Below are positions 33,255 through 41,727 of a DNA stretch of 64,000 nucleotides, piece by piece (the first letter of the stretch is position 1; every line of letters begins with the position of its first letter). Source of the stretch: Liquorilactobacillus hordei DSM 19519. Its GTDB lineage: Bacteria > Bacillota > Bacilli > Lactobacillales > Lactobacillaceae. The DNA lies in the NCBI RefSeq assembly GCF_019443985.1, contig NZ_CP049303.1, positions 62,001 to 126,000 on the forward strand. Direction: 5' to 3'. Position numbers and translations under genes: made by a program. The notes under the pieces were generated by a model. It worked only from the letters and a program-made list of their open reading frames with translations. It did not search any database and was not told the origin of the DNA.

Positions 33255-33384
33255 GAGTGTGATATAAGTCGAGAAAATTTGAGTACCAACTCGAAATTAG
33301 ACGGAGAATTTTGACTTATGGAACACGTTTATACGAAATAATTAGCGAGGTTGAGTTAAAATTTAACTTTTGGCACAGCCCCAG
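33255..33384 (+). repeat. Structured intergenic repeat, copy D (short form)
   Basis: GTGTGATATAAGTCGAGAAA, ATTTGAGTACCAACTCGAAA, TTAGACGGAGAATTTTGACT, TATGGAACACGTTTATACGA and a final hairpin GAGGTTGAGTTAAAATTTAA/CTTTTGGCACAGCCCC (imperfect). Lacks the roughly 30-base middle block of the long copies. Lies just after the amphipathic peptide gene, same strand. Confidence 0.82.
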
Positions 33385-33430
33385 CCACATTTTTCTTAAC
33401 CATCCTATTTATGGTGTCCTTCAATGAAAC

Positions 33431-33496
33431 AAAAAAACTTTCTTTGATAATTTTTCTGGTTGTAACCAAGAGATGTTATCATTGGAAGTTTTTTTA
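33431..33496. terminator. Terminator-like hairpin in the 33.4-33.6 kb intergenic region
   Basis: AAAAAAACTT-TCTTTGATAA (33431-33450) pairs largely with TTATCATTGG-AAGTTTTTTT (33477-33496), with A- and T-runs on the two sides. No gene lies between it and repeat D, so it may end a small RNA or back up repeat D. The rest of 33385-33600 shows nothing else. Confidence 0.5.
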
Positions 33497-33611
33497 CCTA
33501 AGAATAATTTAGCAATTCTATCCATCCATAAAAAATTATCTATTCAAACCATCTCTCAGAAAGAATATACTTGATCTAACTATTATCTTATCAATTAGGA
33601 GGTTATGAATA

Positions 33612-34100
33612 ATGATTATTCAACGGATTTTCAAGGAGACAGATGCCACTGCAGTTGCTGCTCTGGTCAAAAAAACTATGTTAACCACTAATATTAAAGA
33701 CTATACCAAGGAGTACTTGGAAAATGATTTAAAAAAGCTGACTGCTTTAGCATTTATTGAAAGGGCTAAATATTTTCATTGCTACGTATTCTCAGATAGT
33801 ACTGCTGAAAATAAAATTGTCGGTGTGGGGTCAATTGGAGCTTACTGGGGTAAAAAAGATGAAAGTAGTCTCTTCAATATTTTCGTGTTACCAGAATATC
33901 AAGGCCAGGGAATTGGCAAACAAATCATTCAAACATTAGAACAAGATATATTCTTTAAAAGGGCTAAAAGAATTGAGATTCCAGCTTCAATTACAGGACT
34001 AAAATTCTATCAGAAACTGGGGTATTCCTTTAAAAATGGGATTGATACAATTGATGACGAAGGATTATATCGACTTGAGAAATTTAATCGGACTAAATAA
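33612..34100 (+). CDS. GNAT-family N-acetyltransferase
   Basis: Acetyl-CoA-dependent transferase of 162 residues. The acetyl-CoA loop is EYQGQGIGKQIIQTLEQD (motif A, Q/RxxGxG/A), preceded by the strand LFNIFVLP and followed by ASITGLKFYQKLGYSF, the motif B region. AGGAGG lies 6-7 bases before the ATG. Substrate unknown. A second gene start downstream (34183) is cut by an IS30 element. Confidence 0.85.
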   Translation: MIIQRIFKETDATAVAALVKKTMLTTNIKDYTKEYLENDLKKLTALAFIERAKYFHCYVFSDSTAENKIVGVGSIGAYWGKKDESSLFNIFVLPEYQGQGIGKQIIQTLEQDIFFKRAKRIEIPASITGLKFYQKLGYSFKNGIDTIDDEGLYRLEKFNRTK

Positions 34101-34182
34101 GTTAAATACTTCTTATATTTTGTTGTACGATTGATCAACGAGACCTACCAATTTTAAATCAAATTTAGGGAGAGGTTCAATT

Positions 34183-34240
34183 ATGGATATTAAAATACTA
34201 GATTCAAATGATTTTTTATCTTGGCAGATTGCAAGAAATA
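34183..34240 (+). pseudogene. 5' fragment of a gene cut by IS30
   Basis: ATG 34183 follows AGGGAGAGG at 7 bases and begins MDIKILDSNDFLSWQIARN, an N-terminus like many GNAT acetyltransferases. The frame runs into the IS30 end at about 34241. No continuation is found at the far side of the element, where the 3' end of an XRE gene on the opposite strand begins, so the insertion was accompanied by a deletion or the distal part was lost earlier. Confidence 0.5.
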
Positions 34241-35259
34241 ACTTGAACAAATTTAGTAACGCAGATTACGCAAAAAGATCTCAATCGGTGTTCGCCAATT
34301 TAAACATTTGAGTGGTCGGGAATTCAAATACCAGTTAATTTGAATCAATTCATCATCGGTAATCTCATCAATCGGTTGACCTTTGGGAATGAAGCGGCGT
34401 AGTACTCGGTTGCGATTTTCATTACTGCCTCGTTCATGTGGCGAATAAGCGTGCGCAAAGTACAGCGGAACACCGGCCTGTTCTTCAATCAAATTGTAGT
34501 TGGCGAATTCTTTCCCATGGTCAACAGTAAGGGTCTTGAGATTATCTCCTAACTGGTTAGCCAATTCTAAAATAGCCTTGGTCATTGAAGTACTATCTCG
34601 TCCATTAAGCCGTTTAACGATGGTAAGCCGACTCTTACGCTCGACAAACGTAGCTACTGCTTGACCTTTACGTTTTCCAGATAAAACTGTATCAGCTTCG
34701 AAGTGACCTGAAGTATTACGATCAGAAATTTCAGCTGGACGATCTTCGATGGAACGTCCATGACTAAAACTACCACGGGTTTCTTTAGCTCGTTTGCGAC
34801 GAATACCATGGTCAGGTAAATCAGTCACATTAATATCCAGTAGTCCCTGATCAATCCAGTTATAGATGGTTTTGTAGGCAATTCTAACTACATGAGCCAC
34901 TTGTTCAATTGACCATTTTTGGATCTTGATTTTTTCTTCAATCAAGCGCTTTAGGTTAGTCGTTAAGATGGTTTTACGACCACGATGACTAAGTTTAACT
35001 TCATGGTCAGTTTGAGCCTTAACTGCGTGATACTCACCAGCTAAGCGATGAACCTCATTAAAGATAGTGGTTTTACTAAGGCCTAAATAATCGGCAATAT
35101 ATTGAAGTGAGTGCTTTTCATGATGAAGTGTTTCGATGACAACGCGGTCTTCAAATGATAAAATAGTGGTGCCCATAAAGGTCCTTCTTTCTAGTGGAAT
35201 GTTGTGGTGACACCATTGAAGACCTTTATGGGTTTTTCTGTCCACTAATATGTTCAACT
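34241..35259 (-). mobile_element. IS30-family insertion sequence, about 1.02 kb
   Basis: The ends are recognised by related inverted repeats: left ACTTGAACAAATTTAGTAAC and right, read inward, AGTTGAACATATTAGTGGAC (sharing TTGAACA and TTAGT). The single transposase gene fills the element. Exact ends are uncertain by a few bases and no clear target duplication was seen (ATA on the left, TAA on the right). Confidence 0.8.
34253..35176 (-). CDS. tnp: IS30-family transposase
   Basis: Intact transposase of 307 residues from the ATG at 35176 (AGAAGGA, 5 bases upstream); the frame stays open to 35257 but that part is the inverted repeat. N-terminal helix-turn-helix domains (HSLQYIADYLGLSKTTIFNEV and WSIEQVAHVV), and the DDE core: D in HFEADTVLSG, D in LTVDHGKEFANY, E in ERGSNENRNRVLRRF, then LNSRPLKCLNWRTP, all standard IS30 features. 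Confidence 0.95.
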   Translation of the reverse strand: MGTTILSFEDRVVIETLHHEKHSLQYIADYLGLSKTTIFNEVHRLAGEYHAVKAQTDHEVKLSHRGRKTILTTNLKRLIEEKIKIQKWSIEQVAHVVRIAYKTIYNWIDQGLLDINVTDLPDHGIRRKRAKETRGSFSHGRSIEDRPAEISDRNTSGHFEADTVLSGKRKGQAVATFVERKSRLTIVKRLNGRDSTSMTKAILELANQLGDNLKTLTVDHGKEFANYNLIEEQAGVPLYFAHAYSPHERGSNENRNRVLRRFIPKGQPIDEITDDELIQINWYLNSRPLKCLNWRTPIEIFLRNLRY

Positions 35260-35265
35260 TAAATT

Positions 35266-35595
35266 TTACAATCTACCTACATTAAACAAATTTCCTAGTA
35301 AAACTACAAGTAAGATTAAATCAATTAATATGAGATTACGGCGAACTGGTCTCAGTTCTTCTGAAACTTCTTTCTTCTCTAAGCTTTCACGCATCCCTAC
35401 ATCCTCCTTCAATAAAATATCTAAAGAAATATGGTAATAATCGCTTAATTTGATAAGACTCGAAATATCAGGATAAGTCTTCTCATTCTCCCAGCTAGAA
35501 ATAGTTTGTCTTGTAATAAAAAAATCATTTGCGACTTGTCCTTGGGTCAAATCCATTTCTATCCTTGCTTGTTTTAATCGCTCACCAAATTTCAT
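35266..35595 (-). CDS. XRE regulator with short C-terminal membrane segment, possibly truncated
   Basis: DNA-binding protein of about 109 residues. HTH_3 at residues 1-60 (GERLKQARIEMDLTQGQVAN, ITRQTISSWENEKTYPDISS), then a linker and a single hydrophobic helix (LILIDLILLVVLLGNLF) close to the end. ATG 35595 is preferred, with AGGAGG 7 bases upstream. XRE proteins of this type normally carry two or more helices; here the stop falls just before the IS30 end, so the C-terminus was probably cut by the insertion. Confidence 0.72.
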   Translation of the reverse strand: MKFGERLKQARIEMDLTQGQVANDFFITRQTISSWENEKTYPDISSLIKLSDYYHISLDILLKEDVGMRESLEKKEVSEELRPVRRNLILIDLILLVVLLGNLFNVGRL

Positions 35596-35633
35596 TAAAT
35601 CTCCTCCTATATTCACTCTTAATTGTGCCTATA

Positions 35634-35682
35634 CAAAAAGAAAAGGGCAAGCAAAGATTCATTGCTTCTCCTTTTCTTCTTG
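35634..35682. terminator. Rho-independent terminator
   Basis: AAGAAAAGGGCAAGCAA pairs with TTGCTTCTCCTTTTCTT (one mismatch) around a 7-base loop. Placed between the SRPBCC gene and the XRE gene, both on the minus strand. Confidence 0.75.
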
Positions 35683-35706
35683 TTAAACTTCTAATTATCA
35701 CTAAGC

Positions 35707-36138
35707 TTAAGAATTTTTTCTTACAATCCCACTTTCTATAAAAGCAACTAAATTGTTCAAATTGGTATTAAATGAATACTTGGCAATTGGTACTAATAAT
35801 TTTAAAGGCAAGAAAATATCTGTTTGCTTTTCTACATAGACATCTTCTTGAATTGTTGTTTGCCCAGCTTGACCTGACAACAAAAAGACAATTTGATACT
35901 CAAGTCTGCCACCCTTACTATCATATATCACACTATTATTACCTTTTTCTACTGTAATAGTTTCTTGTTGATTCAAAGCAGGTTTTGCTCGCGTAATACT
36001 AAAATCATGCTTTTTCTTATCAACTGTTGTGATTTCTGGAATCCATTTCAGCAAGTTCTCAGGTTCTTCTAACAACCGCTTGACCTCTTCTATCTCTGCG
36101 CTAACTAAAACAACATTTGAAAATAATTTTTGATCCAT
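35707..36138 (-). CDS. SRPBCC-superfamily (START-like) protein
   Basis: Polyketide-cyclase/START-like small-ligand-binding fold of about 143 residues: N-terminal strand and helix (EEVKRLLEEPENLLKWIPEI, the typical V-W-x-L-l-x-x-P-e-x-x-x-W-x-P pattern), a beta-sheet with YDSKGGRLEYQIVF, and a long C-terminal helix (FNTNLNNLVAFIES). Ligand and role unknown. ATG 36138 with GAGGAGG 8 bases upstream is preferred over TTG 36144. Confidence 0.72.
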   Translation of the reverse strand: MDQKLFSNVVLVSAEIEEVKRLLEEPENLLKWIPEITTVDKKKHDFSITRAKPALNQQETITVEKGNNSVIYDSKGGRLEYQIVFLLSGQAGQTTIQEDVYVEKQTDIFLPLKLLVPIAKYSFNTNLNNLVAFIESGIVRKNS

Positions 36139-36212
36139 AATCAAGACCTCCTCATAAGTATGGTCTTAATTTAGCGTATCTTGATAATTTTTAAAAATCA
36201 GAATACTGATAT

Positions 36213-37040
36213 TTAGAAATCATCAAAGACTTTTTCAGCAAAAAGATGCTTGAAAAGATTACTCCGTTTCTGTGCTTCCAACTCTTGATCCAAGTCTTCA
36301 CTTTTTTTCGCAATTTGTGCGAGAAGTCTATAACAATTAGCGAGCATATAATGAGAATTATGGCTAGTGCTGAATTTAATACCTGCTTGAATCCACTTTA
36401 AAGACTCCTTGGTATCATCTAACTCTAAATAAATTAATGCCGCAAGGTAAAAAACAATATTTAGATTTTCCTCATAAAATGCCTTATCAATTTTTTCAGT
36501 TGCTTGTTTCAAAAAATCTAGTGCTCGTGTTTTTTGGCCGGCTTTTGCTTCTGTCAAAGCTAAGGAAATAAGAGCCACTCGAGTTAGCGTTGTTACAGTC
36601 AACTGTTCTTCGCCACTGGCAATCGCTAATTGCAGATTTTGTCTAGCTTTATCCCAAGTTGTATCCACATGCAAACAAGCAACACCCAGATAATAGTAAT
36701 ATGCTTGTGTTTGAGTGGCGGTTTGAACTTGATCAAAAGTTGCAGAATTCACTAAAAAAGTCTTTAGTTCAACATATCGATGTTGATTACATAAATAAGA
36801 AAGTTTATCATTAAAATTTTGACTGCTAGAAATATTAAAATCACTCGCTAAGCTGATATCATTCAGACTAATTGACAATTTCTCACAAAGCGCTAGTAAT
36901 AATGCTGCATTCGGAATATATTTTCCATGCTCAATTGCAGATAACATTGATTGTGAGCAAATATTATCTGCAACCTCTTTTTGAGAAAGTTTTTGTTCTC
37001 TGCGAATTTTCTTCAAAGAGATTCCAAGTTGACTAATCAT
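36213..37040 (-). CDS. XRE-TPR regulator of the RRNPP type (Rgg/PlcR/ComR-like)
   Basis: About 275 residues: HTH_3 domain at residues 1-60 (GISLKKIRREQKLSQKEVAD, SQSMLSAIEHGKYIPN), then degenerate tetratricopeptide helices to the end (YYYYLGVACLHVDTTWDKARQNLQLAI, ALTEAKAGQKTRALDFLKQA, AALIYLELDDTKESLKWIQAG). This layout is that of peptide-sensing regulators. No obvious cognate pheromone gene was identified nearby. ATG 37040 follows GGAGG by 5 bases. Divergent from an XRE-membrane protein gene across a dyad (37139-37167) that may be its operator. Confidence 0.8.
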   Translation of the reverse strand: MISQLGISLKKIRREQKLSQKEVADNICSQSMLSAIEHGKYIPNAALLLALCEKLSISLNDISLASDFNISSSQNFNDKLSYLCNQHRYVELKTFLVNSATFDQVQTATQTQAYYYYLGVACLHVDTTWDKARQNLQLAIASGEEQLTVTTLTRVALISLALTEAKAGQKTRALDFLKQATEKIDKAFYEENLNIVFYLAALIYLELDDTKESLKWIQAGIKFSTSHNSHYMLANCYRLLAQIAKKSEDLDQELEAQKRSNLFKHLFAEKVFDDF

Positions 37041-37138
37041 ATCTGCCTCCAACTATAATTGAAACTCATTATCTTTTTCGAAATCATTGTACCATACCTC
37101 TCCTCGCAATCATTTAGAAGCTACACCAAAATAATTGC

Positions 37139-37167
37139 AAATGTAACATGATAATTGCGTTACATTT
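37139..37167. promoter_or_regulatory. Inverted-repeat operator between divergent regulators
   Basis: AAATGTAAC (37139-37147) and GTTACATTT (37159-37167) form a perfect 9-bp dyad with an 11-base centre. AATTGC is also repeated directly (37133-37138 and 37153-37158). About 100 bases from the XRE-TPR start and 45 from the XRE-membrane start. Confidence 0.6.
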
Positions 37168-37211
37168 AAGTAATTTGGTATTAATTTAAATCTATCAAGG
37201 AGGTTATATCT

Positions 37212-37949
37212 GTGGAATTCCATAATATTTTACGCAATAAAAGAAAAGAAGCTAATCTAACTCAACAAGAACTTGCAGATCAATTACACGTCACACGGCA
37301 AACTCTCTCTCGCTGGGAGAACAACTTAAGTTATCCAAATCTTGACACGCTCATCCAACTCGGTGAAATTCTTGATATTCCTCTTGATAATTTACTTAAA
37401 GGTGGAGAAAATCAAATGGTTACAAAACTTAGTAATGATGTTAGGAACAAGAGAAAATACGGGCTTTATTTGCAAATAATTTTTATTTTCTTAATTTTAT
37501 TAATTACCTGGCTTGCAATCTTAGGATATGGTCGAGCTACCCAAAATCAGTGGATTGATTTCTCTAATCCATTCTTGAAAACCCAATATGGCTATGCAAT
37601 ATTACCCGGGAAAGTTCCTGAGAAAAAGCAATGGTCAGATGTCATTGATGCAGGAAGTAAGCATAGTCACAAGGAACTTATTTCTGTTCCGCAAAAAGTT
37701 GACGCCTTTGTTTCCGATGATCCTTTTGGAAGCGGAGGTTGGCTCAAGTTCAACACTGGCAGGTACAATAAAAATGAACGTTGGGCACTCGTTGCTCATA
37801 AGGGTTCTTATGTCTATTCTATTCGCTTATTGTCTTATAAACAGATTCCTCTTTTGATGCGTGAACAAATAGGCACTTCATATCTTTCATATGATTCAAA
37901 AAACGAACCCCGTCTAGCCAAAAGATTCACTTGGTGGCCCTTTAATTAA
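37212..37949 (+). CDS. XRE regulator fused to a membrane-anchored extracellular domain
   Basis: 245 residues. HTH_3 at residues 1-65 (LRNKRKEANLTQQELADQLH, VTRQTLSRWENNLSYPN), one transmembrane helix at about 88-110 (YLQIIFIFLILLITWLAIL), and an extracellular C-terminal domain of about 130 residues ending RFTWWPFN. The outer part is not recognised; it has several Trp and Tyr residues and no Cys. The topology suggests a one-component sensor that binds DNA from the membrane. GTG 37212 has AAGGAGG 8-10 bases upstream. Confidence 0.78.
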   Translation: MEFHNILRNKRKEANLTQQELADQLHVTRQTLSRWENNLSYPNLDTLIQLGEILDIPLDNLLKGGENQMVTKLSNDVRNKRKYGLYLQIIFIFLILLITWLAILGYGRATQNQWIDFSNPFLKTQYGYAILPGKVPEKKQWSDVIDAGSKHSHKELISVPQKVDAFVSDDPFGSGGWLKFNTGRYNKNERWALVAHKGSYVYSIRLLSYKQIPLLMREQIGTSYLSYDSKNEPRLAKRFTWWPFN

Positions 37950-38084
37950 TCATTCTTATTTGTTTTTTAATAAAAGCTCTACTAAAATAACCATAAAATT
38001 TCAAAAAAATAGGCTAAACTTGGAGTGAAGATTTATATTAGAGTATATTTTTATTTTCTAATCCTAACTAAGGTGGTTTTGCCG

Positions 38085-38249
38085 TTGAATAAATATCTCT
38101 TTAAGTTAACTCATTTTTCTTTACTTCAATTTTTCATATTATTTTTACGTAAACTTTCATTTAAAAATCAGCAAATTTGTACATTATTAAAAAAGTTCAG
38201 TCTCCAAAATAAAAAGTTACCCTCTTACGAACAAGCTGTTCACAAATAA
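38085..38249 (+). CDS. Small basic hydrophobic protein, 54 residues (uncertain)
   Basis: Weakly supported reading frame. TTG 38085 follows AAGGTGG by 8 bases; the product is hydrophobic at the start (YLFKLTHFSLLQFFILFLRK) and basic after that (about ten Lys). It could be a small membrane peptide or toxin-like protein. The nine bases before the start, TTTGCCGTT, are the same as those before the amphipathic peptide gene at 33164. The local DNA is very AT-rich, so chance cannot be ruled out. Confidence 0.3.
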   Translation: MNKYLFKLTHFSLLQFFILFLRKLSFKNQQICTLLKKFSLQNKKLPSYEQAVHK

Positions 38250-38743
38250 ACAAAATTGCATAATTATTATCTTTATCAACTCTCTCTCGCAAAAATTGTT
38301 TCATCATAACTCCTTTTAGTCCACATTTCAGTATTAGTTTTAATGTATGAAAATATCTTAGTTGAACTTTTACACCTAAAAGTTGAGTATTTCATTACAT
38401 TTCTACATTGTAACGTACCTCGCAAAAATTAAATTCTTAAAAACAACAATACAAATAAAACTAATAAATTATACGACATTATGGGTTTCATTATAATATA
38501 TCTAGATATCCGCAAATTCAAAGTACATATTCTTTGTTTGTCACCCATAATTAATAATTTTCCTTTCATTGAACTTAAACTACTAATTAGGTCTTTTATT
38601 TCTAATATACATAAGATAGAATCTAGTAAGCATAACTTTTTTAGATAGCGAATAGCACATAAAATAGTTTTGATGACATTTAAAAAATTATCAATACCAA
38701 AAGTTATTCTAAATCCAATTCACAATAAAGCACCAATTTATTA
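38250..38743. other. AT-rich intergenic region before the split glycosyltransferase gene
   Basis: About 500 bases with no convincing reading frame, hairpin or repeat. It must contain the promoter for the gene starting at 38761. Confidence 0.5.
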
Positions 38744-38760
38744 GAAAGGTGATATAGATA

Positions 38761-38780
38761 ATGTACTTTCTTGCTAGACT
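38761..38780 (+). pseudogene. First 6-7 codons of the GT-C glycosyltransferase, cut off by IS3
   Basis: ATG 38761 preceded by GAAAGGTG at about 10 bases, then codons for MYFLAR and the first two bases of the next codon. The reading frame resumes exactly after the IS3 element and one copy of the 3-bp target duplication (ACT, 38778-38780 and 39961-39963), giving MYFLARLTILILVTII, a plausible first transmembrane helix. Confidence 0.85.
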
Positions 38781-38858
38781 TGCTCCTATCCTAGTATTTG
38801 GTACATAAATTTCTGAACAGTTATGCCATAATTAATAAAACAAGATAGGAGCATTCCA

Positions 38859-39122
38859 ATGAAACGATATCAAGATGATTTTAAAGCCAGCATTGTGAAG
38901 ATGCATCGTGAAGAGAAAAGATCTATTCGCTCGCTTTCCGAGGAATACGGTGTTTCTCCAGCCGCAATTCATAACTGGGTTAAAGGCGCTAAATCAGTTG
39001 AGCTAGAAGACGGTACTGAAGTAACGTCCAAAGAATTCAAACAACTTCAAAAGGAAAATCAGCGATTAAAGGAGGAACTTGAAATTTTAAAAGCTGCGGC
39101 GGTGTTACTGGGAAAGCATTAG
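38859..39122 (+). CDS. IS3-family transposase OrfA
   Basis: 87 residues: HTH of the transposase_8 family (IVKMHREEKRSIRSLSEEYG, VSPAAIHNWVKGAK) and a leucine-zipper-like C-terminus (QLQKENQRLKEELEILK). In IS3 elements OrfA and the OrfA-OrfB fusion made by -1 frameshifting act together; an AAAAGCTGC stretch near 39087 is a possible slip region. Confidence 0.92.
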   Translation: MKRYQDDFKASIVKMHREEKRSIRSLSEEYGVSPAAIHNWVKGAKSVELEDGTEVTSKEFKQLQKENQRLKEELEILKAAAVLLGKH

Positions 39123-39160
39123 GACGAATTAATTGCCTTGTCTTCATAGAAGATCAGTTA

Positions 39161-39928
39161 TTGCGACACCGCTTATCAATTATTCTTTCGGCACTGAAAT
39201 TACCGCGTAGCACCTATTACCATTGGAAAAGATATCAACCTAGTCAACACGAACGTGTTGATAATCAGCTCAAAGAAAAAATTAAATTGATTTGGGAAAA
39301 TAATTATCGTGCCTATGGTTATCCACGAATAACGATGGTGCTTCGCAAGTCAGGCATCCGTGTTGGGTCAAAACGAATTTTACGATTAATGAGGGAAATG
39401 GAGATTCACTCTTTAATGAATCGGCGATTTAAAAAACCTGGCACTCATGTGGATCATTCACAACGCCCCAATTTAATCAAGCACCAGCCCAATGCAAGGA
39501 TATGGCGTGCTGACATTACTTATTTGGAATTACGTCCAGGAACCTGGGTTTATCTCAGTTCTATTTACGAACCAAAGGTTCATCAAGTTCTTGCTTTCAA
39601 GATTGGTCGTCAGATGGAGGCGCCGTTAGTTGTAGAAACGATTAATCAGGCGCTTGAATGTCATCAAAAGCCACAATATTTTCACTCTGACATGGGTTCA
39701 CAGTACACCAGCAACGAAGTTGAAACTTTACTTGAACGGCATCAGATTAGCCACTCATACTCAAAACAAGGTTATCCTTATGATAATGGGCCAATTGAAG
39801 CTTTTCACTCATTGTTGAAGAGAGAGTTTGCCTTTCAAACAACTTTTTCCAATTTTGAGGACTTGGTAATCCGAACCTCAAATTACATCAGTTGGTTTAA
39901 TTCCGACAGAATTAGAACGAGTGTTTAG
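39161..39928 (+). CDS. IS3-family transposase OrfB (DDE integrase)
   Basis: 255 residues from the ATG-less start used here; the active product is probably the frameshift fusion with OrfA, and the OrfB frame is open further upstream. Motifs: HTH_21 (YYHWKRYQPS..., YRAYGYPRITMVL), then D in WRADITYLEL, D in FHSDMGSQYTSNE and E in PIEAFHSLLKRE, the DDE triad of the rve domain. Intact. Confidence 0.92.
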   Translation: MRHRLSIILSALKLPRSTYYHWKRYQPSQHERVDNQLKEKIKLIWENNYRAYGYPRITMVLRKSGIRVGSKRILRLMREMEIHSLMNRRFKKPGTHVDHSQRPNLIKHQPNARIWRADITYLELRPGTWVYLSSIYEPKVHQVLAFKIGRQMEAPLVVETINQALECHQKPQYFHSDMGSQYTSNEVETLLERHQISHSYSKQGYPYDNGPIEAFHSLLKREFAFQTTFSNFEDLVIRTSNYISWFNSDRIRTSV

Positions 39929-39976
39929 AAAAAGATGTGCCATTTATTGACATAGGAGCAACTAACCATACTTATA

Positions 39977-41587
39977 TTGGTTACAATAATTATATTTTTT
40001 ATCGTGCATAATGGTTCTAAGGAAAAGGGAGAGGCCAAATATTTATACGGGGCGGCAACACTTATAATCTTATATTCAATTTTTATGATGTATAAAATCA
40101 ATAATTTTCCAAACGTTTTTTTAGATGAGGGTAACGGAATGTATGATAGTTGGAGTCTTACACACTATGGAGTAGACAGCAACTTAATTAAAAATCCCGT
40201 ATACCTTGAAGGATTTCAGGGACAAGGACAGTCCATATTGTACTCACTTTTAGCAAAACCATTTTTAAAGTTGCTAGGTTACGAGCTCTATGCTTTCAGG
40301 CTTCCTTTAGTAATTGCTAGTATAATAAATTTATTACTGATTTTTTATGTTTCCTCAAAATATTTCAGTCGCAAGAAAACATTTTGGACTGTCGTCGTTT
40401 TTTCATCATCTCCTTGGGTTTTAGCTGTTTCACGTTTTGGTATGGATTGTAATATTGCTCCTTTTATGGTGTCAATAGGATCTTTAATATTTTTTTTAGG
40501 AGTAATGATGAAGAAAAAAATATTAAAAACCGTATTAGTAACTATCGGGATGCTAATAATAGGATTGACTGCTTACGCATATAATGTAGGCTGGATTTTT
40601 TTGGCTGTCTACCTACCCGTATTATTAATTTATCTACTACATAGAAAAGCATTAAAAATTAACGAACTCATCATCCCCTTGTTTTTATTAGTTATTGAAA
40701 TTACTCCTATACTGATTTTTGCAGTTAGAAGTAACTACGCTCCTTTAAATAATACTATTAAGATATTATTTTGGACATCCCCTGAATTACAAATAGGAAG
40801 GGTAAATGCCTCGTTTATAAACTTCCATGGAAATATGTTTGTACAAATATATAATAATATATGCTCTGGATTACTTATGTATATTAATGGTACAGATGGA
40901 CTCTCTTGGAATAGTGTGGGAAACTTTGGTCCGTACTACATGTTCACTCTTCCTTTTTTTATTGTAGGGATATTAACTATATTAAAGAGAAGAACTATAT
41001 GGGACAGTATTATCCTAGCGCAATTAACTGGAATGTTAATAATTATCTGTGTCGTTTTACCGAATTATAATCATTGGATTTTTATTCATTTTCCTGTGTT
41101 AGAAGTTATTTCAATAGGACTAATTGAAGTATCAAAAAATACTAAACAAATGGGGAAAGCATTGCTGGTGACTTATGTGGTATTTACGGTTGCCTTTGTC
41201 GAACAATACTTTAATAATTCCAGATATACTGGTTGGGAAACCAGTGCAATTTCTGAAGTGAAAAAACTTGACCTACTTAGTTATAAACGAGTTTTTTTTG
41301 CCTCAGATGACCCCAATTTTGTATATGAAATGAGATTTATCTTGCCAGTATCCCCCTATGAATTCCAAAAAACAAAAGATAATCCTTACTCTAAAAAAGA
41401 CTTGGCAACCAAAAATAAATACGCAAATTTTGTAGTTTTGTCACCAGATAGTAAGATAAATATAGATACAATTATTATTATACAACAGGGAAAAGAAAAA
41501 CAATTCAGTACCATGCTAAATAAAATGAAATTGCACAACACATTTACTATTAATAGCCTTAATTATAATGTATACAAAAAAAGATAA
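39977..41587 (+). CDS. GT-C type membrane glycosyltransferase (PMT/ArnT-like), 5' end severed by IS3
   Basis: Large polytopic protein of 536 residues (543 plus in the uninterrupted gene) with about 11-12 hydrophobic segments and the GT-C signature acidic pair in the first outer loop, FLDEGNGMYDSWSL (D-E near residue 50). Such enzymes use polyprenyl-phosphate sugars to glycosylate lipids or surface polymers outside the membrane. Everything after codon 7 is present; translation could still restart at TTG 39977 inside the first helix, but no ribosome-binding site is visible and any transcript would have to come from the IS3 element. Most likely silenced. Confidence 0.72.
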   Translation: MVTIIIFFIVHNGSKEKGEAKYLYGAATLIILYSIFMMYKINNFPNVFLDEGNGMYDSWSLTHYGVDSNLIKNPVYLEGFQGQGQSILYSLLAKPFLKLLGYELYAFRLPLVIASIINLLLIFYVSSKYFSRKKTFWTVVVFSSSPWVLAVSRFGMDCNIAPFMVSIGSLIFFLGVMMKKKILKTVLVTIGMLIIGLTAYAYNVGWIFLAVYLPVLLIYLLHRKALKINELIIPLFLLVIEITPILIFAVRSNYAPLNNTIKILFWTSPELQIGRVNASFINFHGNMFVQIYNNICSGLLMYINGTDGLSWNSVGNFGPYYMFTLPFFIVGILTILKRRTIWDSIILAQLTGMLIIICVVLPNYNHWIFIHFPVLEVISIGLIEVSKNTKQMGKALLVTYVVFTVAFVEQYFNNSRYTGWETSAISEVKKLDLLSYKRVFFASDDPNFVYEMRFILPVSPYEFQKTKDNPYSKKDLATKNKYANFVVLSPDSKINIDTIIIIQQGKEKQFSTMLNKMKLHNTFTINSLNYNVYKKR

Positions 41588-41727
41588 GTTCATGAACTAT
41601 CCGCTTGCTTATATAAATAGAACTAATAATTTCTTTTAACAAGTACAGCCTTAAAATTAATTTTTATTCATTTTTATGCTATAATAACAACATCATATGA
41701 ATATAAAGGATGATTTGGTGATTGAAA

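Larger units (their letters stand above)
38781..39960 (+). mobile_element. IS3-family insertion sequence, 1180 bp
   Basis: Ends TGCTCCTATC... and (inward) TGCTCCTATG... form imperfect inverted repeats of about 35-40 bp (shared: TGCTCCTAT, then GTACAT/GCACAT and TTTCT-AACA). Flanked by the 3-bp direct repeat ACT. Terminal TG...CA is as usual for IS3. Carries orfA and orfB. Confidence 0.93.
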
